A stretch of 64,000 nt of DNA from contig JAPPUL010000084.1 of NCBI GenBank assembly GCA_026874595.1, positions 124,001 through 188,000 on the forward strand, read 5' to 3'. The stretch comes from Sipunculus nudus (Eukaryota; Annelida; Sipuncula; Golfingiida; Sipunculidae). Both the position numbers and the translations under genes were made by a program. The number at the start of each line of letters is the position of its first letter. Positions within the stretch are counted from its first letter, which is position 1. The notes under the pieces were generated by a model. It saw nothing but the letters and a program-made list of their open reading frames with translations. It ran no database searches and was not told where the DNA came from. Below, piece by piece: positions 36,301 through 43,946 of the stretch.

Positions 36301-36887
36301 GAAACCGTGATCCGGCTGCCGGGAAGCGTGCCTAGCAGGTCGCGCAGATACAGATTGGATTTTTCCTGCACCGTCGCCGTGACATCGCCGGTCTCCCGGT
36401 CGAATTTGTAAATCGGCACCACCTTGCGTTCGGTCACGTTGTTGGGAAGCGTCAGGCCGGTGGTATCGGTGGTCTTCAGGGCCAGCACCCATTTCTCACG
36501 CTCGGCGGTGGGTTCGCCCGTGGCCGGATTGATCAGCGACGGGTCCTGCGTGTAGCCGTAATTGTATTTAAGCAACTCGGCATAGACATAGTCCGCACCG
36601 CTGGTGGTGGCGGGATCATAGGTCAAAGTGGCTCCGGCGACCGCTTCCACATGGCCGTCGATATAGACCATGCCCGGCGTCAGGGTGACCACGTTATCCT
36701 GCACCGTGACATCGAGGCCGTTCAGAATCGACCCTTCCTTGAAAAGGATATCGGCAATCTTGCGGCGCTCGAGGTTGATCAGTTCCTGCTGTTCATTGAG
36801 CTCGGAATCGAGCAGATCCCGGTCCTGATGATAGCGGATGCGTTTGTAGTTCTTGGCGGGATCGAATGTATCTCTTGAAATACTCAT
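33327..36887 (-). CDS. Large phage tail/baseplate protein (DUF4815-type)
   Basis: A 1,186-residue structural protein. The N-terminus RDTFDPAKNYKRIRYHQDRD then LLDSELNEQQ matches the DUF4815 domain of large phage baseplate or tailspike proteins. The middle has fibronectin-like segments (GYRVYRATTNGSRTDFQRI). A segment of IPT/TIG-like type (LQVTPNIGRRGQTGIAVTGI) follows near residue 730. The C-terminus has repeated beta-rich modules with dual patterns of W-x-x-x-D-G-G-x-T-W (YSTDGGVTWDA; ASNDGGETWEA). It is probably a host-interaction or baseplate-wedge protein at the tail tip. It follows the 177-residue tail protein by 15 bp. Confidence 0.8.
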   Translation of the reverse strand: MSISRDTFDPAKNYKRIRYHQDRDLLDSELNEQQELINLERRKIADILFKEGSILNGLDVTVQDNVVTLTPGMVYIDGHVEAVAGATLTYDPATTSGADYVYAELLKYNYGYTQDPSLINPATGEPTAEREKWVLALKTTDTTGLTLPNNVTERKVVPIYKFDRETGDVTATVQEKSNLYLRDLLGTLPGSRITVSSITEDQLSFAAAEGLNSLLQNLAERTFDQAGSYLVSGFDSFIGSVDDTDVEVITNAGRAYIQGFRHQRDLPTSTLVPKSVAIKSVRGEQKTYNISQRRYPVNSTPLKETTQVEAIVEMTANVTRGSVGGGEDLLDPNPVVDILEVSQGATIFQEGIDWQQSGNHVDWIGSGNEPAIGTTYTVRWTYTKQMIKGEDYVDGGWFGITAHPTAGTYHYVVTAFDGSGETAFNSGSVLSRMTLAGEMNRLSWLPVNGATGYRVYRATTNGSRTDFQRIKELGSEAISYIDDAVDEPVASNPPASSSAAVSMSMTQIELGNLNVVNFGRGALGDEPVNGSNCSIDYDYFLGRKDIIYATTREIKRLEGAPADFPKLPIVPEDTLGLCSIDCPPNSTDMTIRNFGLTRITMDQIHDIIKDVEDLKYNDAQYQMNNELQNRDAQSKKGIYSDDFSNTAQSDIYHAEWDARVNELGKFASPDRSAISNPLEVDTGSSDASFFGSLVLLPGSEQVILEQNDWSEERNINPYAVFEKPPAMLQVTPNIGRRGQTGIAVTGINFTPDRSGIVLRCDGRVMASNLVSDDAGRVTASFTVPTEARNGNRIVEMADGQYTARASLQINDPLVITRIQRFIQTNIITRIVRVPVVRTVWRTRTIFVRRDPLAQTFSFTENRVLSAVGIQFTERDASIPVTVQIRGVTTGLPNDTIFAEKVIAPSEINLGGETKISFDDPFYAEANTSYAVVLLTNSTNYKVRTATLGKNGRQGIITRQTYAEGVLLESSNAETWTPLNGSDLTMKLYGYEFENEGTVQFQPVSGVQFSDLNIDEYSAIPEGTHLIWEYSTDGGVTWDAVVPAEEERLPNLANGVLARVRFSTGMGNDTPALNFRDVNLIGYLNNTAGTYLTRENELTQGVESTKVYTQMDIPSGTSVQWFASNDGGETWEAMTIDDTRPIDEDWTEYTLVRTFSDPQGNKVRYKAELTGTVLTYPRIHTLGATLS

Positions 36888-36902
36888 CTTGTTTACCTCC
36901 GG

Positions 36903-37436
36903 TTATATTTTGATGATCCCGACCAGCTCCACGCGGGTATCGGAAATCTTGTTGAAATCTGGAATGTTCTTCACTTCGTACAGGTAGCCCGGGCGCAGCA
37001 CTTCTCCGACCGGGTTGGTGTCCTGATGGAACACCCCGCCCATGGCCAAATCACCGCTCACGCTGGCCACATATTCGACGTCGCCGCCGAAAAAGCCGTA
37101 TTCGCGGATGGTGATGCCGTTGGCTTCGGCCTCATCAAAACGAAAGAAGATGCCGATGGTGTTGGTCTCTTCTCCGGTTTCCAGATAGCGGACACCATTG
37201 ACCACCAGCGCACCTTCGGCGTTCTCCTTGAGGAAGGTCCGTTTGTAGAATCGCTTTCTGGCCCGCTCGTTTTTGAGAGCCGTCTGCTCGATATCCGGCG
37301 CAGGCGGATTCTGCGGATCGGTGAATGTTTCATCTCCATCCCCGATGGCGCAGTGGGTTATGCCTTCCACTGCCTGTCCCATCAGGAGCTTTGCCGTCAA
37401 TACACGGCCTGATTTGACTATGAGTCCCAATGCCAT
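36903..37436 (-). CDS. Phage tail-associated protein (tail fibre/collar-like)
   Basis: A 177-residue protein with an N-terminus similar to phage tail-fibre attachment proteins (GLIVKSGRVLTAKLLMGQAV, then EGITHCAIGDGDETF). It contains NTIGIFFRFDEAEANGITIREYGFF, a pattern seen in tail-fibre assembly or baseplate periphery proteins. It lies between a 128-residue protein gene and the DUF4815 gene with short gaps. The exact role is not certain. Confidence 0.65.
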   Translation of the reverse strand: MALGLIVKSGRVLTAKLLMGQAVEGITHCAIGDGDETFTDPQNPPAPDIEQTALKNERARKRFYKRTFLKENAEGALVVNGVRYLETGEETNTIGIFFRFDEAEANGITIREYGFFGGDVEYVASVSGDLAMGGVFHQDTNPVGEVLRPGYLYEVKNIPDFNKISDTRVELVGIIKI

Positions 37437-37446
37437 GGTCTTCTCC

Positions 37447-37833
37447 TTATGTTTGAATCTCGTGTTCTTCGTTGATAATCACATTGAAAATGGTCAGCCC
37501 CGCATCGGCGGAACGGCCAAACTGCTGCTCCAGATGCTGGGCGGTGTCGGCCGTCAATGACCGGGAGCCACTGATCCTGAGAGCTGTATCCAGCATTGCC
37601 TGCCGGGGATGCGTCACCCGAACGGCGGCAAAAGCCAGCTGTTCAAATGCCTGCGGAATGATCAGCCAGGTATCGGCATCCCGCTCGATCAGGCCCGCTA
37701 CAATGACCTGATGATCTGTCACCGTTGAGCGCTGGTTCGAAGCCCTGACAGAGGCATCGGCCTGAATCACGACGGTGCGTCTTTGATCCCGGGGGCCGAA
37801 CAGGTCGAAATAGGCTCCCTTATGCACGGCCAC
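37447..37833 (-). CDS. Tail-operon protein of unknown function
   Basis: A 128-residue protein with a GTG start (M-A-V-H-K-G-A-Y-F-D-L-F-G). The GTG overlaps the end of a 43-codon gene just upstream, which supports both starts. No family was recognised. A beta-rich N-terminal half (RRTVVIQADASVRASNQ) and a conserved-looking VIVAGLIERDADTWLIIPQ stretch are visible. Position suggests a baseplate or fibre accessory part. Confidence 0.55.
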   Translation of the reverse strand: MAVHKGAYFDLFGPRDQRRTVVIQADASVRASNQRSTVTDHQVIVAGLIERDADTWLIIPQAFEQLAFAAVRVTHPRQAMLDTALRISGSRSLTADTAQHLEQQFGRSADAGLTIFNVIINEEHEIQT

Positions 37834-37951
37834 GACGAATCCTCCCGGTCATCTTGAAAGCCATTCCCTTGTTGAGATTGGCTATCGGTTGCGGAACACG
37901 CCGACCTTTCACTTGGGTTGTGGTTTTGATTTGTCCTTTAACAACAGCCAT
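37820..37951 (-). CDS. Tiny basic protein (43 residues) in the tail operon
   Basis: An ATG at 37,951 with AAGGAGT eight bases upstream opens 43 codons (M-A-V-V-K-G-Q-I-K-T-T-T-Q-V-K-G-R-R...). It ends G-R-I-R-R-G-R-A-stop and overlaps the next GTG start by 14 bp. It exactly fills the gap between two tail genes. It has about eleven Lys/Arg residues and no Asp or Glu in view. Overlap, spacing and ribosome-binding site support a real gene despite its size; function unknown. Confidence 0.6.
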   Translation of the reverse strand: MAVVKGQIKTTTQVKGRRVPQPIANLNKGMAFKMTGRIRRGRA

Positions 37952-37956
37952 GAGCC

Positions 37957-38946
37957 TTACTCCTTAATTGCACACCAGCCGCCGCCGGAGAGGTTGAAGA
38001 CCCGATAGGAATCCGAGCCGATTTCGACGGTGTCCTCGGAGGCCACGTTGGCTCCGCCGGTGGCATAGATTTCGATAAGTTCTCCGCGCAGCTCCTGATA
38101 GCTGTCAGCGCCGTTCATGCTGACCAGCCATGGGAAAAGAATGGTGGTGTCGTAGCGACGTTCCGGGTCGGTATCGCTTTGCAGGTTGCCGTGGGCCGCA
38201 CCACAACGGCCGCGCTGCCCGCTGGCGGAAGTCCAACCGTCGAACTTGTTCACGGCATAAAAAGTGTTCGGCATGTTGTAGTAGCCAGTGATGACCGGCT
38301 GCGGGTCCTCGCCGATCTTGGCCCCGGCCGCATAATCACTGACGAGAGTTTCGATGGTGACGGTATTGGGTGTGGCAACCGTATCGATGGCGGTAATTTT
38401 GACCCGCTCGATATTGGCGTCGTCCTTGATGATGTAATGCTGATCGGGTGTGAAGATCGAGGCATCGTTGACCTGCGTCACCACGGCACTGCCGTTGACA
38501 ATCGCTGCTTGGGTGATGGCAACCGCCGAGGACCAGAACCGTTTGATGGAGCCGCTGTAATGGCCGTAATAGGTCGAGACAATCTTGCTGACGATGAATA
38601 CATGGTCGAGGTCGGCATACAGCCAGTAAATAAAATCGGCGGTGTCCTCCGCTCGGAGATAGTTATAACTGCTGGAAAACCCTTCGTGGATACCAGTCTG
38701 GGTGGTGTTGTCCCAATACTGGAAAGCGGCCACTTCAATGCGGCCGGAGCTCTGTCCGATCTGGAAGCGCAGATAGATATCTTCCGCTCCGGATTCCCCA
38801 ACAGATTTGAATACATAGTACGGCCGTGCATCGGCGGACTGGTCGTCATGCAATGTCCAGCCAACGGTGGTGACCAGAAAATCTTTAATCTTGTTCAGCA
38901 GGTCCAATCGGCCGCTGGCGGTTCCCTGAATACTTTGATAAGCCAT
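37957..38946 (-). CDS. Phage structural protein of unknown function
   Basis: A 329-residue protein beginning AYQSIQGTASGRLDLLNKIK, then FLVTTVGWTLHDDQ. Such proteins occur in phage tail operons and often carry an N-terminal gp53-like region for baseplate contact, but no firm family match can be made by eye. The sequence is rich in aromatic and Asp/Gly turns (SSSYNYLRAEDTADFIYWLY), suggesting a beta-rich surface protein. It lies between a 197-residue protein gene and the tiny 43-codon gene. Confidence 0.6.
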   Translation of the reverse strand: MAYQSIQGTASGRLDLLNKIKDFLVTTVGWTLHDDQSADARPYYVFKSVGESGAEDIYLRFQIGQSSGRIEVAAFQYWDNTTQTGIHEGFSSSYNYLRAEDTADFIYWLYADLDHVFIVSKIVSTYYGHYSGSIKRFWSSAVAITQAAIVNGSAVVTQVNDASIFTPDQHYIIKDDANIERVKITAIDTVATPNTVTIETLVSDYAAGAKIGEDPQPVITGYYNMPNTFYAVNKFDGWTSASGQRGRCGAAHGNLQSDTDPERRYDTTILFPWLVSMNGADSYQELRGELIEIYATGGANVASEDTVEIGSDSYRVFNLSGGGWCAIKE

Positions 38947-38956
38947 GGTTCACTCC

Positions 38957-39550
38957 TTATAAAACGGGGTTCTCTGTTCCGGTGAGGCGCAGCTTGATAT
39001 CGATCTTGTTCTGGACAGGAGTGCCCGAAAGCACCGTGCAGCGACGCCAGAAAGAGATGGTCTGATTGTGGGCCTTGGCTCCGAGGTTGAGCGGAGCGCT
39101 TTGGGTGGCGGTATCGAGTTCGGCCTGCGTGAGCGCGAGCTTGTACCAGACCGATTCGTCAGTTTCGAACTCGTCGATCGGGTCCACTACCAGCCCTGTA
39201 TAGTCGTATCCGGAATGGACCGGCGCATCGGCCGCGTGGGATGCTGCCACGGTGTTGGCTACGGCGCGTCTTACGGTCAGATTGATGGTTCCGCCGCCGG
39301 AAAGGATCTGCATCTGCTCGGTGCCGATCACGATGTATTCCGCATCGGCAAAGCGCGGTTCAGTCAGTTCTATGTCGGTCTGGACGTCATCAATCGGTGC
39401 GGCAAGCGTGGTCTGTTCATTGGCCACGAAAATCTGCCGGTCTTTGATTTCTCCATCCGTGCCGTTATAGTTGTCCGCATCCGGATTGCTGAAATCGCCT
39501 TCCGAAATCTGCTGGATCAACTGTTCATCGAGGTATAAGTGAATTGCCAT
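38957..39550 (-). CDS. Phage structural protein of unknown function
   Basis: A 197-residue protein starting M-A-I-H-L-Y-L-D-E-Q-L-I-Q-Q-I-S-E-G-D-F-S-N-P-D. It is beta-rich with Ig-like spacing (TDIELTEPRFADAEYIVIGT, then INLTVRRAVANTVAASH). No family was recognised. It follows the tail protein I-like gene by 9 bp and precedes the 329-residue protein, so a peripheral baseplate or fibre-adaptor role is likely. Confidence 0.55.
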   Translation of the reverse strand: MAIHLYLDEQLIQQISEGDFSNPDADNYNGTDGEIKDRQIFVANEQTTLAAPIDDVQTDIELTEPRFADAEYIVIGTEQMQILSGGGTINLTVRRAVANTVAASHAADAPVHSGYDYTGLVVDPIDEFETDESVWYKLALTQAELDTATQSAPLNLGAKAHNQTISFWRRCTVLSGTPVQNKIDIKLRLTGTENPVL

Positions 39551-39559
39551 AATCTCTCC

Positions 39560-41134
39560 TTAAACAGGCCATTGGGTTACTTGATATTTGTTCACGGCGC
39601 TCTCTGTCGCGGCTTCCTGCGCCTCGCTGAAATCCTGTTGACGGAACAGCCACCGGTAGGACGGCTCGGTGAACCGGAAACCCGCCTGATTGAGTTTCAT
39701 TCGTCCGATGCGGAGTGGTCGGGTCCGATCCACGGAGAGGCGTAAAGAGGTCGTGTTAAGAGCACGTTGGTTGAGGCTCAAAGGCACGATCCGTGGGCGT
39801 TGGAGAGAACCTGTATCCACATAGACTTCAAGCGATGCCCGTTCTCCGGTGAGGTTCGCATTGGTCAAAGTCCGGTTGTTGAGGACATTCGCGTTGAGCT
39901 TGAATACAGGCCCTCTCCGACGCCAGCGGTTGATCAGATCTGATGCTTCGGTAACACCGGCTTTACATCCGGCGGCGGCAACCAGCAGCGCACTGCTGTG
40001 TCCTCCCTGAATCGCATTGATGACCACATCCCCGTTGAGCGGTGAGCGGCCCAGCTGGAAGCATTTCCGGTTTCTCGCTTCGATGTTGAAGCCCAAGGTC
40101 TGTCTGTTCTGCAGGGCTTCCGAATCCTCTGCCTGCAGAATTGAAAAGAGGTCTTTCTGCCGAAAGCAGTAAAGGGTTTCCGCATCGGCAAAGGAAAGTT
40201 TGCGGCGGTTGAGATGATCAGCCGAGAGGTTGAAACCGGATTCGACAATATCGGTGAGGTAATCTCTCCCGGTATAAATCGGATTACAGAAGGACAGTCT
40301 GTCCTCGCGGATGGAAGTATTCACCAGCCGTCTTTCGTTGAGCGGCCTGTGATTGAGTCGCATCCTGTTTTGACGGCCATGAAAACGGGATACCTTGTTG
40401 GCGGCCCGGTCGATTTCCGGAACCATCTCCACCGTACTGGTCAGCTGCAGGTAATCGTATATCCGCTGTTTGTTGGTCAGATGGCGACAAGAGCCGAGAC
40501 GGCTTCTTCCCAGCACGAAGGTTTCATCGAGAAAAGCCAGAATTACACTGCGGACATGGGCGGCGTTCTGAAATTCCAGATCGGACCCTATCTCCAGAAA
40601 CGTAGCCAGCCACTGCAGGAAAAAGGCTCGGGTGCCTGCGGGGTGATGAAAAGACAATGCATCCCGTACACCTTCAGCCAGGTTGAGACTGTGAACCCGA
40701 TACACTCCGAGGCTGAACACATTGCCGGGGAGTTTTGCCGAACTCAATCGCGAGCGGGAGTTCAAACGCAGAGCACTGCGAAAGGTTTCTTCAATCTGCC
40801 CCTCCCAGCCAATCGATGTAAGACTGCGTCCGATGGCCGGGATGGTTCCTTTGCGGCGGTAGATTTCGACTGCTTCACGGATCAGGCGACGCTGGTTTTC
40901 CGGCGTGTCCGTGCCGTCATAGCGGTGGCCGACCAGATACGCGAGCAAGGGCAGAAACCGCTCGTCACAGCGCTCCACATCAAAAATGTCGGGGAACCTG
41001 TCGATGGCCTCCTTGATCTCATCGAGCGTGCCTGCCGGGAGTGAAAGCAGAGAACGAAGATCGCCGCTTTCATCCTTGTGCTCATACAACGGCGGCAGCA
41101 GATCAATGAGATTGTTCTGGAAGCAGTCCGCCAC
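39560..41134 (-). CDS. Phage tail protein, P2 gpI-like N-terminus
   Basis: A 524-residue protein. Residues 1-180 match the tail protein I family: LIDLLPPLYEHKDESGDLRS, then DERFLPLLAYLVGHRYDGTD and IREAVEIYRRKGTIPAIGRS. In P2-like phages gpI is a baseplate wedge component at the fibre junction. The remaining roughly 340 residues are a long repetitive extension with a recurring L-N-x-R/N-x-L pattern (FNLNAN-like, LNQRALNTTSLRLSVDRT). That extension is not part of canonical gpI and may be a beta-solenoid or fibre-attachment domain. The gene overlaps baseplate J by one base. Confidence 0.8.
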   Translation of the reverse strand: MADCFQNNLIDLLPPLYEHKDESGDLRSLLSLPAGTLDEIKEAIDRFPDIFDVERCDERFLPLLAYLVGHRYDGTDTPENQRRLIREAVEIYRRKGTIPAIGRSLTSIGWEGQIEETFRSALRLNSRSRLSSAKLPGNVFSLGVYRVHSLNLAEGVRDALSFHHPAGTRAFFLQWLATFLEIGSDLEFQNAAHVRSVILAFLDETFVLGRSRLGSCRHLTNKQRIYDYLQLTSTVEMVPEIDRAANKVSRFHGRQNRMRLNHRPLNERRLVNTSIREDRLSFCNPIYTGRDYLTDIVESGFNLSADHLNRRKLSFADAETLYCFRQKDLFSILQAEDSEALQNRQTLGFNIEARNRKCFQLGRSPLNGDVVINAIQGGHSSALLVAAAGCKAGVTEASDLINRWRRRGPVFKLNANVLNNRTLTNANLTGERASLEVYVDTGSLQRPRIVPLSLNQRALNTTSLRLSVDRTRPLRIGRMKLNQAGFRFTEPSYRWLFRQQDFSEAQEAATESAVNKYQVTQWPV

Positions 41135-42543
41135 TATTCGGCCCTCCGCATATCGAGGTTGACCGAGCCGAGAACCGGTATTTCACCGCGCCCGAGTTCC
41201 ACGTCCAGCTGGGGCGTATAGAGATGAATATGACTGACTCCCCGAACACCATCGATCAGGGCAATGAGATCGGAAGAATGGATGGTCTGGCCGAAGCTCA
41301 CCTGATCGAAGGCGAAGAAATCCGCCAGAGCCGATTCGATTCGGCTGCGCAGGTTTTCCAGAGCCTCGCCCGGCCAAGCATAGATTTCACAATCGATATG
41401 AATAGGCCGGTAGACCGGGTCAAACAGCTTCACCTCGACGGTGATCACCTTGCGACGTTCCAGATAGTCAGCCAGATCACGCTTGAGCAGCCCCGACGGC
41501 ATGCCGCCGCCATTGGGAGCGATGGCCAGATGGACGTTGTAATAACGGATGTTCTGGCAGTCGTTGGTATCGAGCACCTTGGCCTTGGCGACACCGGGAT
41601 AGCCCTCGGCAAGCGCTTTGTAGTCCTGAAGGGTTACCGCCTTCCAGAGACTGCGCAGTTCGGCCTGAGCCTGATTTCGGGCATGCTGAATGGTTTCCCG
41701 GGATGAGCCGCCTGTAGCCGCCACCGGGTTGGAGATGGTCAGCGGGATCTGGGCACCGTCGTGATAGACGGCTGAAAGAAGCTGTGTAATACGGCCCGGA
41801 CCGATATTGCCTTTGGCTCCGAGGCTTTCAAGCCAACTCACGGAAATGGTTTTCCCGGCAGCGGGAACCGCTCCGAATTGACCGCTGCCAAAGAGGATGG
41901 AGGTAATGTCCAAGGCATCCGTATCGGCCATGAAGTGAAGACTGTCGCCGGCGCTTTCCTGAAAATGGCGAACTTCACTCCAGGTATCATCATCGATAAG
42001 AACACGGATGGTTGCCTGTGCGATGGATACACCGCTCAGATGAAACCGCTGCCAAGGCTTTCCGGTCGCTTCCAGCTCCTCAGATTTGCGGATTCCCTGC
42101 CGGGCGTGAATATCGACGGAGAGTTCACCACGAGGAATGAAGGCAGCATCCACGGTTTCAAAGTCGGCCTTGCCATCCTCAAGCAGCGCCCGGCATTGAG
42201 TTCCGGACGGAATCGGCAGATCAAAATCAAGCGGAGCAGCCAGTGAAAAACGGATGGTGGTCGTGGAAGAGACCGGCGTATCCAACTGGTAGCCGATGAG
42301 CTTGCAGAGATTGATTACGTTCTGACGCTGGCGGGCCGTGGGCAGAAATGCCTCGGCGGCCTGCGCGTCCAGATAATAGGCCAGCATGTCACCGACACCA
42401 CAGAACAGTTCCAGCAGAACCACCCCAAGGTCGGAGTGATTGAAATCGGTCCAGCGGTCTGTCAGCTGCGGCACTTTGGCCAGCAGTTCCTGCCGGATCG
42501 ATTCATAATCCTTGTTGATGTATTCAATGCTTGCGCGGCCCAT
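41134..42543 (-). CDS. Baseplate wedge protein J (gpJ/gp47-like)
   Basis: A 469-residue baseplate J family protein. Recognisable parts are NHSDLGVVLLELFCGVGDML (about 38-57), AEAFLPTARQRQNVINLCKLIGY and the C-terminal IDCEIYAWPGEALENLRSRI, then DLIALIDGVRGVSHIHLY. The start at 42,543 has GGAGG upstream; the frame extends to 42,594 but without a better site. It is the main wedge subunit of contractile-tail baseplates, forming a trio here with the gp25 and tail-I genes in the standard order. Confidence 0.92.
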   Translation of the reverse strand: MGRASIEYINKDYESIRQELLAKVPQLTDRWTDFNHSDLGVVLLELFCGVGDMLAYYLDAQAAEAFLPTARQRQNVINLCKLIGYQLDTPVSSTTTIRFSLAAPLDFDLPIPSGTQCRALLEDGKADFETVDAAFIPRGELSVDIHARQGIRKSEELEATGKPWQRFHLSGVSIAQATIRVLIDDDTWSEVRHFQESAGDSLHFMADTDALDITSILFGSGQFGAVPAAGKTISVSWLESLGAKGNIGPGRITQLLSAVYHDGAQIPLTISNPVAATGGSSRETIQHARNQAQAELRSLWKAVTLQDYKALAEGYPGVAKAKVLDTNDCQNIRYYNVHLAIAPNGGGMPSGLLKRDLADYLERRKVITVEVKLFDPVYRPIHIDCEIYAWPGEALENLRSRIESALADFFAFDQVSFGQTIHSSDLIALIDGVRGVSHIHLYTPQLDVELGRGEIPVLGSVNLDMRRAE

Positions 42544-42636
42544 TGTGCCTCCGGTTCGTTCGACGTTTTTCAAGCGGAGCGATAAACTCCGCACACGCCG
42601 ATTACTTACCGGAAGCAGTCTGGAAGTGTCGGAGGT

Positions 42637-43050
42637 CTAAGGAAGTTCCCGGAAGAACGGGTAAACGAGGTTTCCTTCGACCTGAGTCTGGATGACCCGA
42701 TAGGAAATGATGACGGGCAGTTGATTGAGGTCTTTGTTGCGAGCGGAATCGTCGAAAGACACATCCGTAATGACCACCCGCTTTTCCCAGCGGCGGATCG
42801 CTTCGATGACATGATGACGAATGAGCCCTTTGAGCACTTCATCGTTTTGTTCGAACACAAGGTCTTTCAGCTTTGAGCCAAATTCCGGGTTCATAAAACG
42901 CTCGCCGGGGCGGGTCCCAAGGATCTGAATGATGCTTTCACGGATATGTTCATGTTCCCGGGAGGTCGATGTGGATACTTCGGCTCCGCCGGATATGGAC
43001 TTAAAGTTCAAAGGGAATTTCAGCCCTGTACCGAGAAAATCGTAGTTCAT
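42637..43050 (-). CDS. GPW/gp25-family baseplate wedge protein
   Basis: A 137-residue gp25-like protein with the lysozyme-related fold: DFLGTGLKFPLNFKS, then REHEHIRESIIQILGTRPGE and RFMNPEFGSKLKDLVFEQND. It contains the E-P-R-like region typical of the family (RPGERFMNPEFG). It nucleates the baseplate wedge and sheath. It overlaps the 285-residue protein gene by 4 bp. A 93-bp gap separates it from the J gene. Confidence 0.92.
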   Translation of the reverse strand: MNYDFLGTGLKFPLNFKSISGGAEVSTSTSREHEHIRESIIQILGTRPGERFMNPEFGSKLKDLVFEQNDEVLKGLIRHHVIEAIRRWEKRVVITDVSFDDSARNKDLNQLPVIISYRVIQTQVEGNLVYPFFRELP

Positions 43051-43904
43051 AGATCACGCTCCTCGCATTCAAGGTTGCAGAGTCCCTGACAGCCGGTGGA
43101 GCCGTCATTTGTCGCCGTGCCATCATCCGGAAAGCGGACAACCAGACTGGTGCCGTTTTTCATGGAGAGATGAATGGTGCCACCGCTCTCGATGAGGCCG
43201 CCATGCCCACTTTCTTCACAGGAGAAACCCTTGGCTCCATTGGCCAGAATGCGGACGGTGATGGTCTCACCGACACCTTCGATGCGGGCAATTCCGAGGA
43301 TATCGATGCTGCCGGAGGGATTGATGACGGACAGCGTTTTCAACTGCTGGTCGAGCAGCAGCCTGTATGGAGCAAGGTCGATGCTGAAACGATGTTCGGT
43401 CAATTGATCCACTTCGGCCGAGAGCGGGAGTCCCTCGATTCCGGCCTGTTCCACTGTGGTTTCTATCCATTCAGGCACCAGTTCATAGATGCGGCCGGGA
43501 CTGACTTCAACGGAGGTTGCGGGTCCCGGCGTAACGACATGCGGCTCGCCATCGACAATGACCGATATGGTGTGTTCATCGTTGGTTTTGAGGATCATGC
43601 CGTCAGACAGGGTAAACAGACGATTGCCGTCCGGCAGGTCTTTCACTTGGCATCCTTCGGGAAGCGACACAAATGGATAGAAATCCGGGGGTGGCTCGGT
43701 CGTGACCTGATCCATATAATCCTGTGTGTTCTGAATGTGTGCTTCCAACGCCTCCTGTGCCTGCTGTTTCAATGCTTCCGATGCATTGTGAGAAGCTTCG
43801 ATAATGGCCTTCATGCCTGCGATTTCGGTTTTGATCCCCGCAAGCTGCAGTGCCAGATCTCTGAGGATGAAATGGTTTTCTCCGGAATCGGTCTGTTCGA
43901 CCAC
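43047..43904 (-). CDS. Baseplate-associated protein of unknown function with coiled-coil N-terminus
   Basis: A 285-residue protein. Residues about 12-75 form a helical coiled coil (ALQLAGIKTEIAGMKAIIEA...EALKQQAQEALEAHIQ). A beta-rich part follows (EVSPGRIYELVPEWIETTVE). The C-terminus is cysteine-rich (FSCEESGHGG, then GCQGLCNLECEERDL). No family was recognised. The cluster of cysteines could bind metal in the tail tip. It overlaps the gp25 gene, consistent with a structural part of the baseplate. Confidence 0.6.
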   Translation of the reverse strand: MVEQTDSGENHFILRDLALQLAGIKTEIAGMKAIIEASHNASEALKQQAQEALEAHIQNTQDYMDQVTTEPPPDFYPFVSLPEGCQVKDLPDGNRLFTLSDGMILKTNDEHTISVIVDGEPHVVTPGPATSVEVSPGRIYELVPEWIETTVEQAGIEGLPLSAEVDQLTEHRFSIDLAPYRLLLDQQLKTLSVINPSGSIDILGIARIEGVGETITVRILANGAKGFSCEESGHGGLIESGGTIHLSMKNGTSLVVRFPDDGTATNDGSTGCQGLCNLECEERDL

Positions 43905-43946
43905 GGCTCCGCCTGAGGTTCTTCTATGGATACCATGAGCGTTCTC

